Shown: positions 52,249 to 64,000, counted from the stretch's first letter. The stretch is DNA of 64,000 bases from Lineus longissimus (GCF_910592395.1 NC_088308.1:1612001-1676000); one strand, 5' to 3'. Translations and numbers: made by a program. Notes: a model not told the origin generated them from the sequence alone.

Positions 52249-55200
52249 CTACGTGTACTTAATGTAATTACTTGGTTGCAGATACTGGAGATCTCCCTCC
52301 TGTCCGAAGTTATCATACACCAAGACAGGGACCAATCTATCGTCATCAGGGTTGCCGGGGATACCGTTCATACCGTTCATGCCGTTACCAATGGGCGGGT
52401 GCGACTTCTGAGACAACTGCCGGTCCATCTGTCTTTGCTGAGGCTGGCTGGGGACTGGAGACGGCACGGTTGGGTTGCTCATATGTCCGCTGATTGACCC
52501 TTTCCTGTCCATCTCGGAGTAGTAGTCGTGGAGGCGTTTGGAGTTCTTGCGCTTTTTCTGCCGATTCTCAGACTGTTGGATGTTGTAGCCTTCGACGAGG
52601 AAGAGGACGGAGGTGAGGAGGATTAGGGCGACGCCTACCCATCCAACGATGTAGGACCACTGGAGGCTCCAGGAGCTGACGTTTTTCAGGGTCTGTAAGT
52701 AATTAAGGCAAACATTGACGATATTTAAAGAGAATTCGTTGTTCCATTAATTTGCTGATCGTGGATGTGGAAATAGAGGGATTGGGCAATCAAGATGTCT
52801 CAAGGACCAACCGACTGATTCACTGACAGCCTTGTTGTCCAAGTACATGTATAGTCAATGACATATCTTCGTGACCTGATCCCCAAGGTCAAACACCAAC
52901 GTGTACCAAAATCATATATCTTTTTTCATCCTGCCTGCCTTGGAACACTCCCTTGAGAACAACGCATGGATCGTGCAGAGTAAAAGCTAAAAAACTGTTT
53001 TCATGCGGTTTTCGCTTTGGTGCTTTGTTTCAGACGACGAAGTAAAGTAGAAATAGATTGATCAACGAGAACTTTTAGCTGAGCTAGAGCTTCATCCCAG
53101 CATCACCTACCGTCGGCCATGTCGAGTAGAAGCCCGCATCACTCAGCACGTCTTGCTCCAAGTAGTGCACACCATGGAAGCAACCAATTGAACCGCCACC
53201 AAACAGAGCTGAAAGAGCAGACGATAGGCGGTTAGCATATAACCTATTTTTGAATGAGCTGAGATATGGCCACTAGATTTCTATTCGAGAGCGTGAAGCG
53301 TTAACCAGTCGTATACGTATGCTATTTTCACCTCTCCATTGTCAGGCCTCCAATTCAAAGTCGTGGTGAAGTGAGATTCTCGTCCACATTTTTAATTCCA
53401 GGAACACACCGATCCCACCCGATGTCACAGTGCAAACGTCAATATGTCCCACCTGTTGTTTTCTACTTTCAATGATATATGTCTTTATTAAAGAATGTAC
53501 ATGTGCTGTGATATCATTATCGACATGGACTTATAAGAATATGAAAATCTATTTCTTTCATTCCCGGGCCATGTAAACAATCGTGCTCGGCCCATATGAA
53601 TGCGTCTTCTCCAAATTGAGAAATGTCCCCACGAATGAGTCTAAGGAGTGCAATCCGTGCGCATACCCATACCCCTGAGAGGACATCGATGCGTCTAGTT
53701 CTGTCAGTCTTCAGGGATGGAGGTGAAATATGCTGCTGCTGAGGATTGGTGTATCGGCTAAGAGCCGTCCTTTGCAGAGTGACACTTTTATGAAGACAAG
53801 CTCACCTCATAGATAGCACAATGGATAACACTACACTTCTAATTACATTCATATATAGAGAGATAGCGGACATGAAATTGACAGGCTATCCCATCAGCTA
53901 TATAGAGCATTCTGTCTGTGCCGTTCTGAAAGAACGTCTCCTAACCGAGGGTATATACAGTCATCATGTCACAACCATCCCTCTTCTTTAAAAAACCAAA
54001 GGACACAGACACATATGCAGCGCCTTGGATTAATTTTACTTACCTCCCAAAAGTGACATTGCCCCAGCAATATAATTGGGTGAAGGTGTGGCCTTCCAGC
54101 ACCCCCAGGTCCCTGCCACACAGCTCAGGAGTCCAAAGACCAAGGCCGCTATCATGAAGCCGAAACTGCATCTCCTAAGGTCTGAAAGTACAGCCAGAAA
54201 GGGTTTACTTAATTCTACGAAATCGTTTCGGCGAAATCGCCTTGTGCGTCAAGCCATCAAAGAAGTTTTGAGATTTTTACGGATTGGGAATGCTATTTTT
54301 GACTTAGCGGACGGAGGGGAGGGGAGATAAAAGGGCACGTGATGGCTTGTTACCACATTCGAACAACTATCCTTAAAAGGACGTCCTCGTGGCATCGGCA
54401 TTCGTATATTCGTTCTTGAATCAACCGGTCAAAGGTTGCGTTTGCATGACTGCAGTGAGGATTTATACTTACTGATCATGACCCAGTATTCCGAGGTTCC
54501 ACTATAGTTTGGTGCCATTTCCCCAAGCTCATAGTTGACAAGCAAACAGTAGTTGTCTGTGACACCTTGGGCAGTAGATAAAACTGGAACGAGGAAGATG
54601 ATGATGATATCATAAGTTGACAGTATCAGTACTTGCTGCCATTTGGGCGCACTTGTTAGAATGAAAAGCTCATCAAAACCAGGTGTAGAAGTTTGAAATG
54701 TCCCAGGTTTATAGAAAGTCCGGGGAACTACTGATATTGTTATGCGCTTTAATCCCTGAGCTATTGACGGTCATTGCCTCTTTAGAACCACATAATACCA
54801 TCGCATGAATATGATAGGGTCGGACACCTTTTCCAGAGGGGACATTTTCTACTTCTACCTCGGGTCTCGTGGATGTCTCGTGGATGTGTCGGGTTTTCAT
54901 AATTTTGGTCGAGCTGCTATTTCAACATCCTTTTATATCCGGCCCTCCATGTTAAACTTTTCAGCGGGATTGTAAATTTCAAGATTTAGGCCTAAAAGAC
55001 CGAAACTAGGAAAAAGGAATAAATTCACTGATCTGAAGATAAGATCAAGGAATTTCCCTTTGTAAAATAGCGATATGTGTACTTTAGGCTTGACATGTTT
55101 GTAAGAAAAGGCTAGAGCATTATTGAAATAGTATGTATTAGGCATTCTTTAGCAAAAACTTTGAGTAAACAAAATGCTAACACCAACGTATGTTGGCGCA

Positions 55201-55812
55201 AGGTGTTGCAACAGTAGCCTAGTTGGCATATGTACATCTGGTAAGTTTATATAAGGCCAGTTAGGCCTAGCCTGGGGTGGTGACTTAAAGGCGTAGTCAT
55301 TTTACTAAATCCAAACGATTTTTCTGAAGAAAATGCCGAAAAAGTTCATGATTTTGTTTTACGGGGAGGGGAGGGGGCACTGGGAATGGTGAGTTTTCGC
55401 AATCGTGCCGACACTTCCTCCAATCACTTTCCCTTCAGAACAGCACAGGACAAGAAAGATCAGGGTTTACTCCTACCCCACCATTCCCACCAAGCGAGGA
55501 GATGTTACTTATGATAGGGAGTGTAAACTACTGCTTTCACAACCACGTAAATAACGTGTCATGCTTACATTGGTATGTTTCATTTCCTGGGTAGCACGTC
55601 CGCCAAAGTCCGTAATATCTCGTGAAATATAGTTTTTGGGTGTTCAAGTTCGTAGCTATGTCCGAACTTGGGTTTGCTGTAGCGTATGTCTTCAAAGCTG
55701 TCCTATCGACGTTCCACATCGCCCAATAATCTGTACTGAAACTTAATCCGAAACATAGCACTGCCATAACTGTCAAAAGAACACCTATACCCAAAGTGAC
55801 TGAAGAAGCCAT
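52249..55812 (-). CDS. Four-pass membrane protein of the claudin/PMP22/CACNG superfamily
   Basis: Exons, 5' to 3': 55812-55569, 54583-54473, 54181-54044, 53208-53111 and 52692-52249; phases agree, 344 residues. TM1 at about residues 5-25; the first extracellular loop has the superfamily signature TDYW...GLWRTC, with a further Cys in DNYC; TM2 (FGFMIAALVFGLLSCVAG) is in exon 3, TM3 spans exons 3-4, TM4 (YIVGWVGVALILLTSVLF) is in exon 5. A cytoplasmic tail of about 120 residues follows: a basic KKRKNSKR segment, a Gln/Pro-rich stretch, a short GMN repeat, and the terminus NYIKYT. The family forms junctional barriers or acts as channel/receptor auxiliary subunits. GLWRTC plus a long tail fits a CACNG- or invertebrate claudin-like member; I cannot choose. 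A very short N-terminus before TM1 supports the start. Confidence 0.88.
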
Positions 55813-56248
55813 TTTGATAAATAGTCAGAAATCAAGAAATTACGGACATAACACTCGAAACTGTCCGGACGGAACACTTTCCTCAACCTTACGAACGAAA
55901 CTGACACTCCAATCTTTGATGTTGCTTTTTCTTGATCCCCCTGAAGGAAACCATACACACGAAGCACCGATAATGTATGTCCTTACAATGTGTCTTGCGA
56001 TCGATTGTGCCCACTGTGAGAAACGCCCGGTGGCACATATTGCAAGGATTCAAAGAACATACAGGCGGACAAAAGACTATTTCATTAATTCTAACCTCAA
56101 CAATAGGCGCATGGGGGCATGAAGTCGACCTATTCTTGAATAATCTGTATTCAGGCGAAATGGATTATTATTAGGTAATAAGTTCAATTCAAATTGTTGA
56201 GACTAAATTTTTGAATTCAACTTTTGTGCGAACAAAATCAGATTGAAC

Positions 56249-56452
56249 ATGTCGTTTTGCTGGGCAATTAATGGTTACCATGGGAACGATTACAACAAGA
56301 TGAAGCCCGATATCTCAAAAATCTTTTTAACCGAGGAGAAGAAATCCCGATTAACAAACACTCGAAAAGAACCACACCCTCTTTCATGGTCGCAACCCCC
56401 TCGAATTTATAACCATCCGGTGCTGCCATCTGTTGCAACATTCTACACCTAA
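56249..56452 (+). CDS. Possible small protein or exon, 67 codons, unrecognised
   Basis: ATG at 56249, stop at 56450-56452. The product is hydrophilic and Pro-rich at its end (HPLSWSQPPRIYNHPVLPS), with no signal peptide, membrane segment or known domain. It is divergent from the claudin-like gene (436 bp between start codons). GTTACCATGGGAAC at 56274-56287 resembles an X-box (12 of 14) but falls inside the frame. The even composition is unlike the AT-rich shadows nearby, but coding status is unproven. Confidence 0.2.
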   Translation: MSFCWAINGYHGNDYNKMKPDISKIFLTEEKKSRLTNTRKEPHPLSWSQPPRIYNHPVLPSVATFYT

Positions 56453-56800
56453 ACGTCTTGAAGACCACATCATGTTATTTCTGTTTTTTTACTATACCCG
56501 TACCATTGAGGCATTTATCAAAATTAATTTGGGCCTCTCCCAAATTCCGGCCAGACTACTTATAAAGTAAAAACGATAGTTATAACATGTATAATATTAC
56601 AATGAGGGATGAAGGCAGTTGGAGTAGGCTCAACACCACCACAGTCAAAGTTGTTTGAGGCTGTATTATCTTGCGGAAATACTGCTGCGATATCGGGCTG
56701 TACATGGGATTGGCATTTCAAACACATAACTTGTATGTCTGTTGTCCTTTTCGTTCTTCTGTAGTTAGATTTTACAACAGTAATCTCCTACTTAGTGCAG

Positions 56801-57349
56801 ATGCAGCTACAATCCCGAGGCAGTGGATTTGGTTACAGGCATGACACTCAAATAGAGCAGAACCTCTCTATTAGCTCTCTATTGACAAATGCTGAGGTCA
56901 AATTGAATACAAACAAATCCTTTGAGAACAATATCAGTGTCTCAAATAGAGAGGGTATCCTGCAAGAGGTGTCAGCTATGGAGGTTCCAGGTCCTCCCTC
57001 CCCATATGATACTCCAATAAATACACAAAAACAGATTACAACTAATTGGTTTATTCTCTCTTCTCAAAATCTAAAGATCAGTAACACGATATGGATTTCT
57101 ATAAACCTTGCACACATCAGACTTGACTGGACCAGCACTTTTGATGATACCAAATGTGTTGCGCACAGCACCAACAGACTTGCGACTTGGGCTTGGGACT
57201 TGGATACTAATGGGTCATATGCCAGGATCAGTTTACATGAGTCTCATAATACTCTGTCCACTGTTGGTGAACAACAATGTAAAGTCTATTACTACTGTCT
57301 ACAGATTACGAGAGCAACTATTACAATTATAAACTTGGATCCAAATTGA
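56801..57349 (+). CDS. Open frame of 182 codons, unrecognised
   Basis: The longest frame in this spacer, from ATG 56801. It has no signal peptide, membrane segment or family motif that I know. The first third (EVPGPPSPYDTP) looks more protein-like than the rest. It may be chance or part of a relic gene. It is unsupported by splice structure or similarity. Confidence 0.15.
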   Translation: MQLQSRGSGFGYRHDTQIEQNLSISSLLTNAEVKLNTNKSFENNISVSNREGILQEVSAMEVPGPPSPYDTPINTQKQITTNWFILSSQNLKISNTIWISINLAHIRLDWTSTFDDTKCVAHSTNRLATWAWDLDTNGSYARISLHESHNTLSTVGEQQCKVYYYCLQITRATITIINLDPN

Positions 57350-58693
57350 ATCGATTGATATAACTGATAATTTAAGCCATTTCAGTCAATTTTTAACGCA
57401 GCTGTAACTCAACGCTTTAAACAGTTGACAAAGTCAAAAATTTCACAAACTATTTTTTCATCATACATCTTTGGAATTCATGATGTCATTGTGACCAGAT
57501 TTAACACCAACCACAATGACAAAAGGACATCCTCCTCCTATAAGTGAAGCCATGATTGCTAGGCCAATATCAACACACAGATTTTTTTTAAATCATCGCT
57601 GATAATCTGGGTGCTTAAACATGCATAGTGTCCCCACGGGGTGGCAGGAAAATCAAAATATTCTTGGTCATTTAGTTAGCAAATACTGAACACATTAAAT
57701 AACTACCACTTGTTTTGAATTGTTGAGGGCTCAGCCCAAGAAACAGGCCGAGTTGGGATCCAAACCACAATACAGATTACTTCCCTCCAAAATATACATA
57801 AAATGGTTGATGAAATACAACACCAACATGTATGAACATACAACAGTAAAGTGAATTGAATGAAAAATGAAAATGATAACCTGCTGATACAGCAGAAGTT
57901 AAGTAGCCTATTACTTCCCTTGGTGTGAATATAAAAGCTTATACTGAACATTGCAAAACATTTTTGCAGCACCGAAATCTGCTGTGTCACCTTGTTGCTC
58001 TGTGATTTTGGCACTGCTATTTAGTAATAAGCAATTTTACCAAAAGATGGCAGCATTGTTTATGCTTGACACCACCAGAGGGTGGTTTTTTCGTTTCAGA
58101 GAATTTCCTTTATCACACCAGGGAAATAACAAATTTGGGAACTTTCCCAGAGCCATTTTCTGGTTTTGATTCATGACGATATAAATACTTGATTTTTTCA
58201 CATGTTTAGAAAATGCCACAAAATAAATACCAGTTAGGTGCACCTCAAGCAAAATACATGTACAAATAAGATCATAATGGTGGTTATAGAATGGTTGCAC
58301 ACAGACTCGACTTGAGTTAAGCTCCTCATTGTTATTGATCCCACGAACCAGTCGAAAAGGAGGCTATTCTCAACACAAGAAATGACATGATCCTCCTGAT
58401 GTCTTACTATCAATCACAACTCAATGTCAGATGCATGGCGTAAAGACTTCAAAATGATGCAACAAGCATAATTACCCTGTGACAAGTTGGATGTGGAATA
58501 TGACTACTAGACGCTCTAGTCATTTCATACCTGCGTTCACAAAGGCGGACAAACCCCCATGTCAACTGATGACTAAATACACGCCAAAGGTAATCACCTC
58601 GGGAGTCGGGATGTTCCGCAACCTCAGTATTGTCCATTCTACTGCCAACCACTACCCATCAAACTGTCTTAGAAAGTTGCCACTTTCCTATCA

Positions 58694-61600
58694 TCATACT
58701 TGCTCGTTCAATTGACTGATCTCGATGAACACCTGATCCTTTTCACTATTCTTCACTATATAATCGCTAGCAGAACTGCTACAGGATACTGAGGAATTAT
58801 CCCCGGAGTTGATGCCACGGTAGTTATATTCCTTCCTGTATTTGGATAGGGCGGGACCCCATTCTGGAGCAGGTCGCACAGCCTTTCGGAGTCTCTGGAA
58901 ACAAATCACAAAGATTAACATTGACAAACCAGCGAGGAGTTGTGAAATTTTGTATTATAAAGCCTGGTCTTGCAGTCTTTTGTTCATAAAACCTGCATTA
59001 CAGGGCATTACCTGGTAATGCAAAAACTGTGAAAATAGAAGGGACAAAAATATTTCTGGTTGGATAGTAAACTCAGTTCTACCCGCACCCTCCAGAGATA
59101 AATTGAAAGTGAGAGCCAAAAATGGTATCGCTTGATATTATTTATCAAATTATTCACCTGAAGAAAGGATCCTTCTTTCTGCATCATTTCCTTGACCATC
59201 ACAATGGGTAGGGGAGTCAAGCTGATGATGGCCAGGAACCAACCAAAACCAATTGCCCACGTGGGGTACACGTAATCACCGTATGTGGGGACGCTGAATC
59301 CGATGGCCGAGTATAAGAAGGAGAACTGGAAGAGAACACAAGATGTGAACAGTTTTGTAAAATGTATCATTTTCCACAAAATAACAAGACAGCAAACTGT
59401 GCCATAAGATATTGTTCACTGCGGTTAAACCAAGCTAACCAGGTTACTGGAAGATTAATTTCTTCAACACAGTGAAAGATAGATTTTGAGACACACTGCC
59501 ACTAACCCCTTAAGGACAGTATAAAAAGCTCAAGTCAAGAGTTACACGTCAACTACGAATCTGAAAGAATATTAGCCCTGAAAAAGTCCTCACCAACATC
59601 AAGAAGGGTATGACCACACCCCAGAGCGGTTTGAAAGCCACCGTTGCATAGGTTTTATGGCCAATCATGATCTCAATGTCGTAGATGAGACGATCCATGC
59701 CTGGAAAGTAATGTTGAGAATGTCAAGTTTGATGCTCTTTCAATGTACAAATGTATGTACAAATGTATTTACAAATTCACCAGCCTGGCGACTGTTTTCT
59801 GCGTTATGATGCCATGAGTTCATGGGGGACAAGAATTGAAGTCATGTTGGAACACTAGGACAACTACAATACGGTTTGTTTAGTCTCACCACGTAACGTA
59901 TCGGAGAGTACATGTACATGTAATCCTGTACTACAATACGGTTTGTTTAGTCTCACCACGTAACGTATCGGAGAGTACATGTACATGTAATCCTGTACTA
60001 CAATACGGTTTGTTTAGTCTCACCACGTAACGTATCGGAGAGTACATGTACATGTAATCCTGTACTACAATACGGTTTGTTTAGTCTCACCACGTAACGT
60101 ATCGGAGAGTACATGTACATGTAATCCTGTACGTTAAGTAGGTATCACTATGCGCCGAACACCTACCGTAAAACCACGAGATAACCAGGGATTCTAATGC
60201 AGCAATGAGAACAAGAGCAAAAGCTGCACTGAACCAGTCCCAGATCTGGAAAAAGTACATCCCAGCCTGAAAGGAGAAAGACCATAGATTATATCTACAG
60301 GGTTTAATGACAGTGCCGCATGTCGCTACGTCGCTGCGTTGTCTGACAAAAAGATCTCTCATCTGCGGGTAAAACTGGTCATTGTTGGGTTTGATTTTGA
60401 TTATTAGTCGCAGGTAAACTGAACATGCATACCAGGACCTAAACTGCTATATTATAGAATCCAATTCCTGCTCAGGAGAAACAGTCAAAAATGATCGCCA
60501 TGGATATCGTCAGTGTTCTACTTACTCTCGTACAGAACATCAATCCCAGAGTGCCGTTGCAAATCACAAAGATGACCAACACCATAAGTTTCCGGAAGCG
60601 GCTCTTGCTGAAGTAGTCTGGGAATGAATCGATGATGCTACTGACTACTGCTTCACCCATCGCAAACTGGATTGAAAATGCAATAATGACAAAAACATGC
60701 AGAAGCCGAAGCGTACTGTGCTTGCAATCATACATTTTAGACAAATAGTGACACAGATAATGACAGATAATGAGTAGCCATCACATCTTATCTAGCTTTC
60801 AATATTAGTGACCCCCACTCTCAGCATGGCGCAAAATGAGGGCTTGGATTATACCCTCCCCCCATCAGCAACAATGGAAACATACTTGTGTGCCCCCCCC
60901 CCCCCCCTATCAATATCAATGTATACATGCCTGTGTGTCGAGTCCAATGGTGAGCAGCATCAGAAAGAAGAAGACTGACCACAACGCAGACAATGGTAGC
61001 TTCGTCAACGCCTCAGGATACGCAATGAAAGCAAGTCCTGGTCCTGGAAATGAATAACAACACGGGATAACATCGATGTGAGCCAAAGACAGGTGAAGCA
61101 GAAAATGACAACATTATTAGTCTAAGTGAGTTTCAACAGGAAATGAGTGGCCCGGAAAAACTTTTGAGGTCAAGCTTGTTAGGGTTACTCTAAGAAATTG
61201 ATCATACTGCGTGCGAGCGTATTCAGATAACTAAGTATTTAAGACCCAGACATACAAGTACATGTACAGATACTTAACGTACTGGTAAAAGTAGGTCACA
61301 TCAACTTCAACAGTTATGAACTAACCCATGTGAGGTAAAAGATTCAAAATCTCACATACACCATTCCATGTTTTGCCATCAGGATATCGCAACGTACTTA
61401 CCTGATGTCATGGCATCCTTCACTGGTACACCTGCCTCATGAGCCATCGCCCCAATCACAGAAAAGATGACAAAGCCAGCAAACAGGCTTGTGCCACAGT
61501 TAATCAGGGGTACAACGAGACCGTCCCTGAAAGCAGATGAAAACTAAGTCAGTTTTGGAAAGGTGAGAGAAGGGAAAGGGTACTGTCCACTGCCTCATTT

Positions 61601-63634
61601 TACTCTAAGAACCTCAGGTTTAGGCCTTAATTCATTACTTTTTCTGATGAGCACATTATTTTGGTTTGTGAGAAGTGAAATCACAAGAGTGGGTGCTAAC
61701 CAATAGCTTTGTATCATATTCTCATCTTAAAGGAAACCCTGTCTGGGGTTAATGCCAGGTCTTCCTGTCTTTCCTCGAACCACTTCATCAGAAAACATGC
61801 AAACTGTATCACACATAAGTGCCAGCTCAGCATTATCTTGAGAAACTCAAGCTCATTTGCAGATTATGATACGTTTTAGAAACACGTGGCAATCACATCA
61901 ATTCATTTTCAATGTGTCCTCCAACCCTGTGGTAACATTCAGGATTTCCGTTACCACGTCCATAAAAATACCCTGGCCACTTCCATGTTTTATAGTGTAT
62001 TCGCTATAGGTTTCCTCCATTAATTTGAGTGGGAGAAACATTTATGACTTTCTAATATTGTTGACAAACATTTTAAAATTCTTTGTGACTATCTTAGGAC
62101 TCATTTTTATCAGTCAAACTTGATGACTTCTCAATTTTGTGGAATCTGAGGCTTAAGGGAGAGAATGAGGCAGTGACAGTAAATGGGAACAGTTGCTAAC
62201 TGGTGGTCAATAGGTAAGTATAACCTGGCTGATACATAACACACGCCGCCTCAGAGGTACCAAGTACAGGACAGAGTTTTATAGACACACATCACATGTA
62301 AGTTGCCTCAGGCCAGTGTGAATCACAAACATGATTTTAACCTACAACGACATTCTTACCAGGTCAAACAAATATTCAATGCTTTGTAAAACAGACAATG
62401 TGATGAATGGTTGAGTGGGGATTTTCACAAAGCATTATGAGAATAATACGCGCCAGAGCTTATAACATAATACGCTCTGGAGCTATTATGTTATTATGTT
62501 ATTCTCATAATGCTGGAGTCCCACTGTTGACACCTGCTTGTGCAAACGTGTTGAGCACTAAAATCTGCATAAAAATTCTGTTGTACTTGGCCGATTTTTT
62601 TAGGCTAAATTGTTTTATGAATCATCCAGGAGACTTTCTTTCATCAGCAAAGACGATGCTAAGGTCTTGATATATCATGATTCAAAACTGGCAATGGGTC
62701 CTCCTTCAGAGCAGAACGAGATACATTATATACAGCCGCTCTGCCTTAGGGTTCAGATATCATGGCAACATCTGTTCATCTTCTGAAAGCCAACCTACAT
62801 GTACATGAATGAGGAAGTCGACATCTAGCTGCAACGGTTTCTATGGCAACGAGTGGTACTGGAGGTAGAATCTCAGTGTATCTGCATTTACAGCTGTCTG
62901 GATTAGAATCGCTGTTGTAAAGGGATGATTTGCCACTCAAGATAGAACGCAGAACATACTTACCTGATCCTGTAGCGATAGCCAAGACATTAACTATCTC
63001 GAACATTAAACAAAACAATGAGTTTCAAAGGATTGGTCAAAATTCAAAAGTTCAATTAGACTATTAAAGAAACTGCTGAAGGAATTTTCATATGAGGTGA
63101 TCAGAATAGATCAGATGTCTTTGTGGATCTCAACTGACTGGAAAGTTGAGGGAATGCATTTACAGATGCAGAAATCTAGGAATTTTGTGTCTGGAGAATG
63201 CATGCGCTACTCAAATTCTAACGAAGAAATTGAGATCTGAGCACATACACTTTTAAAAGCCATCTTTGTTTTTGCAGTTTAGTTTGCAAGCAGAGTTTGG
63301 CACACAATGTGCATCTTGCATTTAAAAGGGATCAGCCGCGAAAGGGTTTGATGTAGACATGTGCGGCCCTGTCTGCAGATGGCAATCTTTGCTAATAAAC
63401 TCCATGATGTCAATATTTGGTCCATCTCCTTCGTCAATCCAAAGGTTCCACGGCATAAGAACGATGACTGGCGCAAAAACTTGAACGTCATCTGTTGTAC
63501 ACCGCAGTAACTTCATGGTTTCCCTTTTACCTGTAGCAGTTGTGATGAAACTTGTTGTAACTAGCAAAAGTAATCATGCCTCCCCAGGCCGGTCCAAGAG
63601 AGTAGAAAATCTGGAGGCAGGCTTCCGCCCATAT
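58694..63634 (-). CDS. SLC6 Na+/Cl- neurotransmitter transporter, glycine-transporter-like, 3' part
   Basis: Exons, 5' to 3': 63634-63531, 61526-61402, 61043-60931, 60666-60526, 60266-60167, 59700-59594, 59325-59158 and 58894-58694; phases agree, about 353 codons from TM6 to the stop. The upstream half (TM1-5) is off the window. Visible landmarks: [12 protein letters not shown] (TM6 unwound region; AWGG is the GlyT-type version), [26 protein letters not shown] (TM7, with the Ser that helps bind chloride), [22 protein letters not shown] (TM8 Na2-site Asp/Thr), QIWDWFSA and WGPALSKYR in the C-terminal tail. The family couples Na+ and Cl- gradients to uptake of glycine, GABA, taurine or amines at the plasma membrane. 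The best resemblance I can judge is SLC6A5/SLC6A9, with moderate certainty. Intron 60667-60930 uses a GC donor. Confidence 0.92.
59864..60131. repeat. 67-bp x4 perfect tandem repeat
   Basis: Copies begin at 59864, 59931, 59998 and 60065 (CTACAATACGGTTTGTTTAG...), each 67 bp and apparently identical, with the internal palindromic run GTACATGTACATGTA. It lies in an SLC6 intron, ending 35 bp from the donor of exon 60266-60167. Confidence 0.95.
60893..60907 (+). repeat. 15-base C run
   Basis: Homopolymer in the GC-AG intron of the SLC6 gene, 24 bp past the exon donor in genomic terms. Similar runs: 16 C at 35878-35893 and 12 G at 44837-44848. Length may be unreliable as sequenced. Confidence 0.85.
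61527..63530 (-). other. 2-kb SLC6 intron with a palindromic element
   Basis: Joins exon 63634-63531 (ends phase 2, AG) to exon 61526-61402 (starts G). The only notable content is the foldback at 62431-62514. No further exon is required by the protein. Confidence 0.7.
62431..62514. repeat. 84-bp foldback element
   Basis: AGCATTATGAGAATAA (62431-62446) and TTATTCTCATAATGCT (62499-62514) are perfect 16-bp inverted arms. The loop holds a nested pair, CCAGAGC and GCTCTGG, plus TATAACATAATA/TATTATGTTATTATG words. It resembles a small foldback/MITE remnant; no clear target-site duplication is visible. Confidence 0.8.
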
Positions 63635-64000
63635 CTGCGAGGACGAAAAAGTTGTCACAAAGATGGCATACAGGCAACAGGTTGGTTAGGAGAAAACCCT
63701 GATACCATACCTTGTTAATCGTGAGTAGCTGAAAGAAGGGTTCTTGCTGTTATATCTAGCGTCAACGGAATAGAAACTACCCCCAAAAAGGACAAACTAC
63801 AATGATTTGAAAAAAATTGTTTTCGGTAAAATTTAAGTTTTGCGGTGTTATAGTTTTACTATCTGCCTCCATATGTCCTCCAAATCTAAAATCCTACCAC
63901 TTCAATCCCACACATAACACACGAATGCTTCAAGAACCAAATCAGTCAAATATTTTTACATTCCTTCAGGAAAGTCAGGAAAGTAGCAGAAAAAATCTTA
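63635..64000 (-). other. Intron of the SLC6 gene, runs off the window
   Basis: Upstream of the acceptor TCGCAG at 63640-63635. No SLC6 exon or other feature recognised to the end of the window. Confidence 0.7.

Larger units (their letters stand above)
55813..58693. other. Spacer with two unsupported plus-strand ORFs
   Basis: Between the claudin-like start and the SLC6 stop. It should contain the claudin-like promoter/5' UTR and the SLC6 3' UTR. Two plus-strand frames are listed separately (56249-56452 and 56801-57349). Nothing else recognised. Confidence 0.5.

Noticed and set aside
62962-62990. CTACAG GATCAG GTAAGT on the minus strand, a possible micro-exon of the SLC6 gene
   Set aside because: Exon 63634-63531 joins exon 61526-61402 directly in phase and gives the conserved CYRD...NCGTS sequence; a 6-nt insert would disrupt it.

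Overview
The window is intron-rich nuclear DNA from a bilaterian animal, most likely a marine invertebrate (lophotrochozoan or invertebrate deuterostome; I cannot place it more closely). The grounds are small coding exons with GT/AG borders and matching phases, long introns with tRNA-derived SINE relics, many TACATGTA motifs, and a BMP3/GDF10 ligand and a CFAP299 gene close to the vertebrate proteins. There are no operons, CRISPR arrays or other prokaryotic features.

Layout, left to right. (1) 1-1962, plus strand: 3' part of a secreted M14 carboxypeptidase. (2) 6636-21102, minus strand: complete three-coding-exon BMP3/GDF10-type TGF-beta ligand with a 12-kb first intron. A CpG-rich stretch (about 21.6-22.2 kb) and a cluster of CRE-like TGACGT repeats (22.37-22.70 kb) lie upstream of its start codon. 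(3) 21.1-31.2 kb: no gene recognised, SINE relics and microsatellite. (4) 31239-46219, minus strand: 554-residue coiled-coil protein in 12 coding exons per transcript, with an 8-kb last intron and a pair of homologous exons that the reading frame forces to be mutually exclusive. (5) 46641-48689, plus strand: complete six-exon CFAP299 (C4orf22) of 233 residues, divergent from (4) with a candidate RFX X-box between them. (6) 49.15-50.75 kb: degenerate 60-80-bp minisatellite whose two halves have opposite orientation. (7) 52249-55812, minus strand: five-exon, four-pass claudin/PMP22/CACNG-superfamily protein with a long cytoplasmic tail. (8) 55.8-58.7 kb: two unsupported plus-strand ORFs. (9) 58694-63634 and beyond, minus strand: 3' part of an SLC6 Na+/Cl- coupled transporter, most like the glycine transporters, with one GC-AG intron and a perfect 67-bp x4 tandem repeat in another intron.

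The genes are not a single pathway. The notable arrangement is the linkage of BMP3 and CFAP299, which from memory are also neighbours on human chromosome 4q21, and the head-to-head pairing of CFAP299 with a coiled-coil gene, suggesting shared ciliary expression. All coordinates of exons were worked out by hand from splice signals, reading phase and family similarity; UTRs and transcription starts are not determined.
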